From: Bacteroidia bacterium
Lineage (GTDB): Bacteria > Bacteroidota > Bacteroidia > JABDFU01
DNA: 7,718 bases
Direction of reading: 5' to 3'
Assembly: GCA_020849195.1 (NCBI GenBank)
Contig: JADLGT010000290.1
Span: 1 to 7,718 of the forward strand
The position numbers and the translations under genes were made by a program. Of this stretch, positions 1-5,362 are shown piece by piece. Position 1 is the stretch's first letter, and the number at the start of each line of letters is the position of its first letter. A model generated the notes under the pieces. The model was given only the letters and a program-made list of their open reading frames with translations, was not told where the DNA came from and did not search any database.

Positions 1-477
1 ACAGACTTATATATGGAGTCGCGTCATTTTTCCGGCGGATTGAGAGATAGCATTTACATTACTTCAAATGAAGGTGTAAGTTGGACTAATATTACTGCGA
101 ATTTATCTGCAACTGATTTATCCGCTTCAGGAATTACTGAGTTTGGAGGATTTGTCTTTATTACATATAATTCAACCTTTGGTATTTACAGAAGGGCAAG
201 TAGCACGGTTGGTATAAATAAGGTGGCAATGACTAATAATATTACTATCTATCCGAATCCATTTAACGATAAAATTATATTAAAAAACCTATCAAATAAT
301 AAAGTAGAACAAGTTTTGATATACGACAACCTCGGAAAATTAATAGTATCAGAAAAAGGGAATATAGACTATATTAATACCAATAAACTGAATAGTGGAA
401 TTTATTTCTTACAAATATTTTTTTCTGATAACTCGACCGTTATGAAACAGTTGATAAAAGACGATTCAAAACACTAA
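1..477 (+). CDS. C-terminal part of a secreted protein with T9SS type A sorting domain (5' end outside window)
   Basis: The reading frame is open to the left edge (T-D-L-Y precedes the first ATG at 13), so this is the last 158 residues of a longer protein and the ATG at 13 is probably internal. The first part contains TSNEGVSW, a degenerate Asp-box (S/T-x-D/N-x-G-x-S/T-W) as in sialidase-like or BNR beta-propeller repeats. After a short linker comes a typical Por-secretion C-terminal domain: ITIYPNPFNDKI, then VLIYDNLGKLI, LNSGIYFLQ and MKQLIK. In known systems this domain directs export through the type IX secretion system after Sec export, and is cleaved with the protein released or anchored at the surface. 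A short tail (DDSKH) follows the usual end of the domain. It stops at tandem codons TAA-TGA and converges on ribH 28 bp away. The catalytic or binding role of the missing N-terminal part cannot be judged. Confidence 0.88.
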   Translation, partial: TDLYMESRHFSGGLRDSIYITSNEGVSWTNITANLSATDLSASGITEFGGFVFITYNSTFGIYRRASSTVGINKVAMTNNITIYPNPFNDKIILKNLSNNKVEQVLIYDNLGKLIVSEKGNIDYINTNKLNSGIYFLQIFFSDNSTVMKQLIKDDSKH

Positions 478-480
478 TGA

Positions 481-496
481 CACTTACCCAAAAGTG
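481..496. terminator. Weak candidate hairpin between convergent genes
   Basis: CACTT (481-485) and AAGTG (492-496) form a 5-bp stem with a 6-base loop in the 28-bp space between the T9SS gene and ribH. It is the only hairpin-like structure in this convergent gap. The stem is short and no strong T-run follows on either strand, so a terminator role is only a possibility. Confidence 0.2.
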
Positions 497-505
497 GCGG
501 TTCAA

Positions 506-994
506 TTATTGCTTTTTCATTGCAACCATTTGTATTGCCGTTACTGCCGCCTCATCTCCTTTGTTGCCCAAACTTCCTCCGCTTCGCTCTTCGGCCTGTT
601 GCATATTGTTGGTGGTAAGCACTCCAAATATTACAGGGGTATTGTATTTTATATTTAGGTTAATGATGCCGTTTGATACAGCATTGCATATAAAATCGAA
701 ATGGGGAGTTTCGCCTTTTATTACACAACCTAAACAAATCACAGCATCTATGTTCTTTTTTTTGAGCAGTTGCTGTGCGCCAAGCACCAGTTCAAAACTT
801 CCGGGAACCATAATTGTGCTTATATTTTTTTTTACGGAGCCATGATGTATCAGCGTGTTAACAGCTCCTCTGTACATAGCATAGGTGATACCTGAATTCC
901 ACTCGGAAACAACAATACCAAACCGCATAAGTTTGGCATTGGGTATGTTAGCATTATCGCTAACGTTGGATAAGTTTTTTAAATGCGAAGACAT
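506..994 (-). CDS. ribH: 6,7-dimethyl-8-ribityllumazine synthase
   Basis: Lumazine synthase, the penultimate enzyme of riboflavin synthesis. It condenses 5-amino-6-ribitylamino-uracil with 3,4-dihydroxy-2-butanone 4-phosphate in the cytoplasm, usually as pentamers or 60-mers. The 162-residue protein covers the whole family fold. Recognisable motifs are SEWN (30-33, pyrimidine pocket), PGSFEL (64-69), GCVIKGETPHF (89-99) with the catalytic His98 and the phosphate-binding KGET, and the C-terminal PVIFGVLTTNNMQQAEERSG (120-139) with conserved Arg137, then GNKGDEAA. I chose the ATG at 994; a TTG two codons upstream (1000) is in frame but less likely. The first 20 or so residues form a polar extension before the conserved core. 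It lies 16 bp downstream of the membrane TPR gene on the same strand, so the two are probably co-transcribed from upstream of 1694. No FMN riboswitch is visible. Confidence 0.96.
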   Translation of the reverse strand: MSSHLKNLSNVSDNANIPNAKLMRFGIVVSEWNSGITYAMYRGAVNTLIHHGSVKKNISTIMVPGSFELVLGAQQLLKKKNIDAVICLGCVIKGETPHFDFICNAVSNGIINLNIKYNTPVIFGVLTTNNMQQAEERSGGSLGNKGDEAAVTAIQMVAMKKQ

Positions 995-1010
995 TTGCAA
1001 AAAACTATTC

Positions 1011-1694
1011 TTATTCGCCTGTCATGGCTTTTGCGCGGGCAATGTATTTTTCAATGTCGCGGGCTTCCGTCGAATTGTCGTAGTCGGTTTTAATTCGTTG
1101 GTAAACTTTAAGCGCATCTTTGTAATTGTTTAGCGTTTCGTATGCGAGCCCGGCCTTCTTGAGGTAAATAGGACTTGTAAATTTATTTTTGTTACGTTCG
1201 GCAGCTTTCAGGTAATATGAAACACCCTCATCGGTTTTATTTAATTCAATACAACAATCGCCAATCGCCCCTAAGGCAACAGGAGCAACCATTTGATCGT
1301 TCGAGTCGAATTCTTTGAGGTGTTCGATAGCTTTTTCAAACTCGCCTTTTTTCATATAGCTGATACCGAGATAATATTCGGCCAAATTGCCGGAAGGTGT
1401 TACGCCGTAATTGTTAACGATTCCTTCAAAGCCTATGGATTGAGCATCGCCATTAATTGCCTTGTTAAGCGAATCTTTTTCAAAATAAGTTTGCGCTGCG
1501 TACAATTCTTTTTGAGCTTCTTTTTCTTCGCCGGCCACATACCAGTATTTCCACGCAACATAAATTCCGGCAAGTGCAATAATAGCTCCTACAATTATAC
1601 TAAGGCTCTTTTTGTTTTCCTCAATGTAATGTTCAGTTTTACTATATGCTCCCTGAACATCAATAATGGGATCGTCTTTAATTTTTTCTGTCAT
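1011..1694 (-). CDS. Membrane-anchored tetratricopeptide repeat protein (YfgM-like architecture)
   Basis: A 227-residue protein with a charged cytoplasmic N-terminus (1-30, DVQGAYSKTEHYIEENKKS), one membrane segment at about 32-49 (LSIIVGAIIALAGIYVAWKY) and a C-terminal domain predicted to face the periplasm. That domain has at least three TPR-like helical pairs at about 101-134, 137-170 and 174-207 (for example NYKDALKVYQRIKTDYDNST). The single-anchor plus TPR layout resembles the YfgM/Anc group, which in Proteobacteria associates with the Sec translocon and periplasmic chaperones. That is a family analogy and not proof of function here. It starts with ATG at 1694 behind an A/T-rich leader without Shine-Dalgarno and is followed closely by ribH, making a two-gene operon. 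No catalytic motif is seen. Its partner proteins are unknown. Confidence 0.88.
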   Translation of the reverse strand: MTEKIKDDPIIDVQGAYSKTEHYIEENKKSLSIIVGAIIALAGIYVAWKYWYVAGEEKEAQKELYAAQTYFEKDSLNKAINGDAQSIGFEGIVNNYGVTPSGNLAEYYLGISYMKKGEFEKAIEHLKEFDSNDQMVAPVALGAIGDCCIELNKTDEGVSYYLKAAERNKNKFTSPIYLKKAGLAYETLNNYKDALKVYQRIKTDYDNSTEARDIEKYIARAKAMTGE

Positions 1695-1711
1695 TTTAGT
1701 TGATTGAGGTG

Positions 1712-1719
1712 CAAAAATA
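1712..1719 (-). promoter_or_regulatory. Candidate -7 box for the TPR-ribH operon
   Basis: On the minus strand the sequence reads TATTTTTG, matching the Bacteroidota -7 element TAnnTTTG, with its last base 17 bp before the ATG at 1694. No convincing TTG/TTTG -33 element is found at the expected distance, and A/T-rich DNA gives such octamers by chance. Confidence 0.35.
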
Positions 1720-1738
1720 AGAATTTTTTATTCGGAAT

Positions 1739-1760
1739 CTTAGCTTTCGATAAAACTAAG
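1739..1760. repeat. Imperfect 22-bp palindrome in divergent promoter region
   Basis: CTTAG at 1739-1743 is matched by CTAAG at 1756-1760. Inside, TTT (1745-1747) pairs with AAA (1752-1754), so 8 of 11 positions per half are symmetric. It lies upstream of both divergent transcription units and could be an operator or simply a hairpin. No regulator gene is nearby. Confidence 0.3.
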
Positions 1761-1774
1761 GAATAAAAAAGAAG

Positions 1775-1805
1775 ATTGAAAATTAGGTAAAAATTTAAAC
1801 TTTTG
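1775..1805 (+). promoter_or_regulatory. Weak candidate promoter for the MIP channel gene
   Basis: ATTG at 1775-1778, a 19-bp spacer and AACTTTTG at 1798-1805 resemble the Bacteroidota TTTG / TAnnTTTG promoter with one mismatch in each box. It would give a leader of roughly 55-60 bases before the ATG at 1868. No better match is seen in the 173-bp divergent gap. Confidence 0.27.
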
Positions 1806-1867
1806 CCATACTTGTTTTTTATTAGACACAAACGAATAACAAAAATTTTAAAACAACAGAATAAAAA

Positions 1868-2503
1868 ATGAATAAATACATCATAGAGTTTATTGGCACA
1901 TTCTTCCTCGCTTTTACTGTATCGCTTACCGGCAATCCACTGGCTATTGGAGCAGCGCTTATGGTATTGATTTATATGGGTGGAAGTGTTTCGGGCGCAC
2001 ACTATAACCCCGCAATAACCATTGCTGTGTGGATACAAAAAAAAATACATAGTAAAGATGTGGGACTATACATCGTAAGCCAATGTTTGGGCGTAGCAAT
2101 GGCCTCTGCCGCATTTCATTTGCTTTATGGCAACACAAGGGTTTTCTTTTTGTCGCCCGATGTACGAATTAATATTTTGAAGCCATTATTTATTGAAACA
2201 GTTTTTACGTTTATGCTCACTATGGTTGTACTTTATACCGCAGTGGCAAAAAAAAATGCGAGTAATCAGTACTATCCATTAGCTATCGGTATGACTTTAA
2301 TGGCTGCTGCTTATGCAGGAGGAAGCATTTCAGGGGGAGCGTTTAATCCGGCTGTAGGCGCGGTGCCTATAATTGCCGAAACCGTAATAGGAATTTGTAG
2401 TTGTCATCCAATTAATCATCTGTGGCTGTATGTTGCGGGACCTATTTTAGGGGCAACTGCGGCTGCTGTTGTTTTTAGATTTGTAATTAGGGAAGAGGTT
2501 TAA
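1868..2503 (+). CDS. MIP/aquaporin-family channel with atypical selectivity filter
   Basis: A 211-residue membrane protein of the major intrinsic protein family, smaller than E. coli AqpZ (231). It has the family's two half-membrane loops: SGAHYNPAI with NPA at 47-49 and SGGAFNPAV with NPA at 160-162. Hydrophobic segments lie at about 5-22, 26-40, 64-86, 104-126, 137-152 and 187-207, giving the expected six-helix layout. The Arg that follows the second NPA in water and glycerol channels is Val163 here. Ungapped alignment from memory to AqpZ places Ile27, Ala148 and Gly157 at the other filter positions (Phe43, His174 and Thr183 in AqpZ). The pore may therefore be wider and less polar, and the substrate is not predictable. 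Start: ATG at 1868 after an A-rich leader. The stop TAA (2501-2503) overlaps the stop of the opposing cysteine desulfurase gene. Confidence 0.93.
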   Translation: MNKYIIEFIGTFFLAFTVSLTGNPLAIGAALMVLIYMGGSVSGAHYNPAITIAVWIQKKIHSKDVGLYIVSQCLGVAMASAAFHLLYGNTRVFFLSPDVRINILKPLFIETVFTFMLTMVVLYTAVAKKNASNQYYPLAIGMTLMAAAYAGGSISGGAFNPAVGAVPIIAETVIGICSCHPINHLWLYVAGPILGATAAAVVFRFVIREEV

Positions 2504-3639
2504 GCTGTTTCACTCTTATACATTTCTTTAAGCTTAGTTATGCAGTAGTCAATCTCTTCTTTTGTATTGTACTTACTGAAAGAAAAACGCACCGATGGTC
2601 GCGTTAAATCGCTTCCAATGCAGCGCAGCACGTGCGAACCCTGATTGCTGCCCGAAGTGCAAGCGCTTCCGCCCGAAGCGGCAATGCCCTGTATGTCGAG
2701 GTTGAACAACATCATTTCCGCATTTTTATTCGGAGGAAATAAAACGTTTAATACAGTATATAAACTGCTGCCTTTCGCATCTCCATTAAACTCAATGCCC
2801 GGAATATTTTTTTCAAGTTGATCAATCATATACTTTTTCAAATTCTGAATGTATGCTTGGTGCGATTTTAAATCGCGGTAAGCAATTTCCATTGCTTTTG
2901 CCATGCCAACAATACCATAGATGTTTTCGGTGCCGCCGCGCATGTTGCGTTCTTGTGCCCCGCCGTGTATTAAAGGAGTTATTTTTATTTTATTACTGAT
3001 GTATAAAAAACCAATACCCTTGGGTCCATGAAATTTATGAGCGGCACCGGTTACAAAGTGTGTGTTTACAGCTTGTAAATCTATTGCGTAATGCCCCATA
3101 GTTTGAACTGTATCCGAATGAAAAATGGCATTGTACTTTTCGCAAAGTAAGCCCACCTCTTTTATAGGAAGCAAATTTCCAATTTCGTTATTGGCGTGCA
3201 TAAGCGAAACTAAGCTGCGTTCATTATTTTTTAATAGCTCTTCCAAATTATTTAAGTCAATGTGTCCGTTTGGGGTGAGCTTTACGTAATCCAATTTTAG
3301 TTTTCCCTGTTTTTCCAGAGCTTCCAATGTATGTAAAACAGCATGATGTTCAATAGGCGAAGTAATGGCGTGGTTTATTCCTAAATCATTAATAGTGCAG
3401 GCTATAGCTTGGTTATCGGCCTCTGTTCCGCCCGATGTAAAAAAAAGCTCTGACGGAGAAACATTTAAAAACTTGGCAATTGTTTTACGGGCATTTTCAA
3501 TGAGAGCCCGGGTTTGCCGGCCAAAGCCGTGAATAGAAGAAGGGTTGCCAAATTTTTCTTTCATAACAGGCAGCATTGCATCCAGCACTTCATTGTCGAG
3601 TGGGGTAGTAGCGGCATTATCTAAATATATTTTTAACAT
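2500..3639 (-). CDS. Cysteine desulfurase, NifS/IscS family (group I)
   Basis: PLP enzyme that removes sulfur from L-cysteine, giving alanine and an enzyme persulfide used for Fe-S clusters, tRNA thiolation and thio-cofactors. The 379-residue protein is full length. Visible features are IYLDNAATTP (4-13), TSGGTEADN (68-76), the PLP-stacking His region IEHHAVL (96-102), HSDTVQT (174-180) with Asp176 and Gln179 for the cofactor, AAHKFHGPKG (199-208) with the PLP Schiff-base Lys202, RGGTEN (234-239) and the catalytic loop SGGSACTSGS (322-331) with persulfide Cys327. The loop is the longer group I type, unlike SufS. No iscU, iscR or suf gene is adjacent, so a housekeeping role (IscS-like or tRNA-thiolation donor) is possible but not decided. 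It is downstream of glmM on the same strand but 209 bp away, with its own promoter candidate. ATG at 3639. Confidence 0.95.
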   Translation of the reverse strand: MLKIYLDNAATTPLDNEVLDAMLPVMKEKFGNPSSIHGFGRQTRALIENARKTIAKFLNVSPSELFFTSGGTEADNQAIACTINDLGINHAITSPIEHHAVLHTLEALEKQGKLKLDYVKLTPNGHIDLNNLEELLKNNERSLVSLMHANNEIGNLLPIKEVGLLCEKYNAIFHSDTVQTMGHYAIDLQAVNTHFVTGAAHKFHGPKGIGFLYISNKIKITPLIHGGAQERNMRGGTENIYGIVGMAKAMEIAYRDLKSHQAYIQNLKKYMIDQLEKNIPGIEFNGDAKGSSLYTVLNVLFPPNKNAEMMLFNLDIQGIAASGGSACTSGSNQGSHVLRCIGSDLTRPSVRFSFSKYNTKEEIDYCITKLKEMYKSETA

Positions 3640-3665
3640 GTACGCATGGAATGGATGTGAGTGTA

Positions 3666-3695
3666 CAAATCTACGGATTACTAATAGATTCCAAT
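3666..3695 (-). promoter_or_regulatory. Promoter candidate for the cysteine desulfurase gene
   Basis: Read on the minus strand: ATTG (3695-3692), an 18-bp spacer, then TAGATTTG (3673-3666). This agrees with the Bacteroidota pattern of a TTTG-like -33 box and a perfect TAnnTTTG -7 box at usual spacing. The -7 box ends 26 bp before the ATG at 3639, implying a leader of about 20 bases. It is the best two-box promoter in the window. Confidence 0.6.
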
Positions 3696-3753
3696 GGGCA
3701 GATTATTTTTTTCGCATACGCTATTGTGTATAGTTAACTGATATTTTGCAATT

Positions 3754-3768
3754 AGATTTGAAAAATCT
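3754..3768. repeat. Short inverted repeat (6-3-6) in the gap between glmM and the desulfurase gene
   Basis: AGATTT (3754-3759) and AAATCT (3763-3768) are perfect inverted arms around a 3-base loop. The arms are A/T-rich and short. It may be an operator half-site pair or chance. The rest of the 209-bp gap (3640-3848) holds no open frame I would call a gene. Confidence 0.25.
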
Positions 3769-3834
3769 CGGTTAAATTGTCAAATGCCTACTTGTCGGCA
3801 GACAGCGAACACCCCTGATATTCATTTGTGTTTG

Positions 3835-3851
3835 TGATACCATAGGTATCA
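3835..3851 (-). terminator. Hairpin overlapping the glmM stop codon
   Basis: TGATACC (3835-3841) and GGTATCA (3845-3851) form a perfect 7-bp stem with a 3-base loop ATA. On the minus strand the first three bases of the hairpin are the TGA stop codon of glmM. No U-run follows, so it is not a classical intrinsic terminator; it may end or protect the glmM transcript. Confidence 0.4.
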
Positions 3852-5267
3852 TGGATGTTTCATTTGCTGAACTTTTATTATCTCTCTTATATCCAGCATA
3901 ATTTTTTTTGCGAGGTTATCGGCAGTGGTTTCCGATTCGCTTTCAGAATAGATACGTATGATAGGCTCGGTATTTGAACGGCGCAAGTGTACCCATTCTT
4001 TATTATTGAATTCTATTTTAACACCATCAATGGTGTTAACAGGATGTTTTTTGTATTTATCCTGTATGCCTTGTAAAATAGCATCGACATTTAATTCGGG
4101 AAGAAGCTCAATTTTATTTTTAGATATATGATAGTCGGGGTAGGTTGAACGCAGCATGGAGCAGCTTTTTCCGTATCGTGCAAGGTGGCTCAAAAATAAA
4201 GCGATGCCAACGAGTGCGTCGCGTCCATAGTGCAATTCCGGATAAATTACTCCGCCATTACCTTCGCCTCCAATAATAGCCTTCGTGTCTTTCATCAGCT
4301 TCACCACATTTACCTCTCCTACTGCCGATGCGCTATGGTCGAATCCTGATTTCTCGGTTATATCGCGTAAGGCGCGTGTTGAAGACATGTTCGACACAGT
4401 GTTTCCTGCCTTCTTACTATTTTTTAATACATAATCGGCAACAGCAACTAAAGTATATTCTTCGCCAAACATTTCGCCATCTTCGCAAACAATAGCAAGC
4501 CGGTCAACATCGGGGTCAACTACAATTCCTAAATGCGCTTTACTTTTAACAACAGTTTTAGAAATTTCACGCAAGTTTTCGGGCAAGGGTTCGGGGTTGT
4601 GCTGAAAATCGCCGTTAGGCTCGCAATAAATTTTTACAATATCTTCAACACCCAGTGCATTTAATAGTAGAGGTAAAATAATTCCGCCTGAGGAATTTAT
4701 ACAGTCAATAGCTATTTTAAATTTTTTAGCTTTAATAGCAGCAACATCCACCAGAGGTAACGCAAGTATTTTTGAAATGTGTTTTTGAAAATAGGTATCG
4801 TTCTTTTTTATAGTTCCAAGTGCGTTTACTTCGGTAAAAGAAAAATTTTCATCTTCAGCAATTTTTAAAACTTCGGTTCCATCTTTTTCAGAAATAAATT
4901 CGCCTCGTTCGTTCAACAGCTTAAGCGCATTCCATTGTTTGGGATTGTGGCTTGCGGTAATTATAATTCCGCCGTCGGCATTTTCTTCGGGCACCGCAAT
5001 TTCTACCGTTGGTGTTGTTGAAATTCCTAAATCAATAGCGTCAATTCCAAGTCCCTGCAATGTGCCAAGAACAAGATTGTTAACCATGTCGCCCGAAATA
5101 CGGGCATCGCGCCCAACCACAATATGTACCCGTTGGTTTTTTGAATGTTTTTTAACCCAGGTGCCAAATGCCGCAGCATATTTTACTACGTCAATAGGAG
5201 TTAAACTTTGCCCCGGCCGACCACCTATGGTGCCGCGAATTCCGGAAATAGATTTTATTAATGCCAT
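3849..5267 (-). CDS. glmM: Phosphoglucosamine mutase (alpha-D-phosphohexomutase superfamily)
   Basis: Likely converts glucosamine-6-phosphate to glucosamine-1-phosphate, the step before UDP-GlcNAc and cell-wall synthesis, in the cytoplasm. The 472-residue protein has all four superfamily domains. Seen are SISGIRGTIG (6-15) with the N-terminal phosphate-binding SGIRG, the phosphoserine loop TASHNPKQWN (104-113) with catalytic Ser106, the Mg-binding loop DPDVDR (251-256), the sugar-binding loop GGEGNGG (333-339) followed by RDALVG, and the phosphate-binding loop RRSNTEPIIRIYSE (429-442). The GEGNGG form of the sugar loop is what I recall from GlmM-like mutases of Bacteroidota and archaea, while E. 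coli GlmM has GEQSGH; phosphomannomutase or phosphoglucomutase activity cannot be excluded. I chose ATG at 5267 (MALIKSISG) over an in-frame TTG at 5276. Only 95 bp separate it from the divergent TPR operon. Confidence 0.9.
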   Translation of the reverse strand: MALIKSISGIRGTIGGRPGQSLTPIDVVKYAAAFGTWVKKHSKNQRVHIVVGRDARISGDMVNNLVLGTLQGLGIDAIDLGISTTPTVEIAVPEENADGGIIITASHNPKQWNALKLLNERGEFISEKDGTEVLKIAEDENFSFTEVNALGTIKKNDTYFQKHISKILALPLVDVAAIKAKKFKIAIDCINSSGGIILPLLLNALGVEDIVKIYCEPNGDFQHNPEPLPENLREISKTVVKSKAHLGIVVDPDVDRLAIVCEDGEMFGEEYTLVAVADYVLKNSKKAGNTVSNMSSTRALRDITEKSGFDHSASAVGEVNVVKLMKDTKAIIGGEGNGGVIYPELHYGRDALVGIALFLSHLARYGKSCSMLRSTYPDYHISKNKIELLPELNVDAILQGIQDKYKKHPVNTIDGVKIEFNNKEWVHLRRSNTEPIIRIYSESESETTADNLAKKIMLDIREIIKVQQMKHP

Positions 5268-5273
5268 ACAAAG

Positions 5274-5281
5274 CAAATATA
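5274..5281 (-). promoter_or_regulatory. Candidate -7 box for glmM
   Basis: The minus strand reads TATATTTG, a perfect TAnnTTTG, with its last base 7 bp before the first base of the ATG at 5267. Initiation about 5-7 bp downstream would make the glmM mRNA leaderless or nearly so. No clear -33 box is seen at 17-23 bp upstream. Confidence 0.45.
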
Positions 5282-5345
5282 GTAACTCTATCCGAACTCT
5301 ATTTTCTGAAAATAAAAATATAAGGAGTTATACAACCTATTTTTT

Positions 5346-5353
5346 TACATTTG
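5346..5353 (+). promoter_or_regulatory. Candidate -7 box for the TPR-comA-rhodanese operon
   Basis: TACATTTG is a perfect TAnnTTTG, ending 10 bp before the first base of the ATG at 5363. As for glmM on the other strand, the implied leader is only a few bases. No good -33 box is present at normal spacing. Confidence 0.45.
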
Positions 5354-5362
5354 CTAAATCAA

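Noticed and set aside
477..845. Open frame of 122 codons on the plus strand opposite ribH
   Set aside because: It lies antisense to lumazine synthase, whose motifs are unambiguous, and its translation shows no family features.
995..1000. TTG codon as start of ribH two codons upstream of the ATG
   Set aside because: The ATG at 994 is a stronger start and the two extra residues are outside the conserved core; similar in-frame TTG starts for glmM (5276) and the TPR gene (5351) were rejected for the same reason.
1293..1703. Plus-strand open frame of 136 codons opposite the membrane TPR gene
   Set aside because: Phe-rich translation is the complement of Lys/Glu-rich TPR coding sequence; it is a shadow.
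3753..3760. TAGATTTG on the plus strand in the gap between glmM and the desulfurase gene
   Set aside because: It matches TAnnTTTG but points into the antisense of glmM with no plus-strand gene behind it and no -33 box; probably chance.
5322..5327. AAGGAG, a perfect Shine-Dalgarno-like hexamer on the plus strand
   Set aside because: It is 35 bases upstream of the ATG at 5363 and has no start codon at suitable distance; Bacteroidota also rarely depend on such sites.
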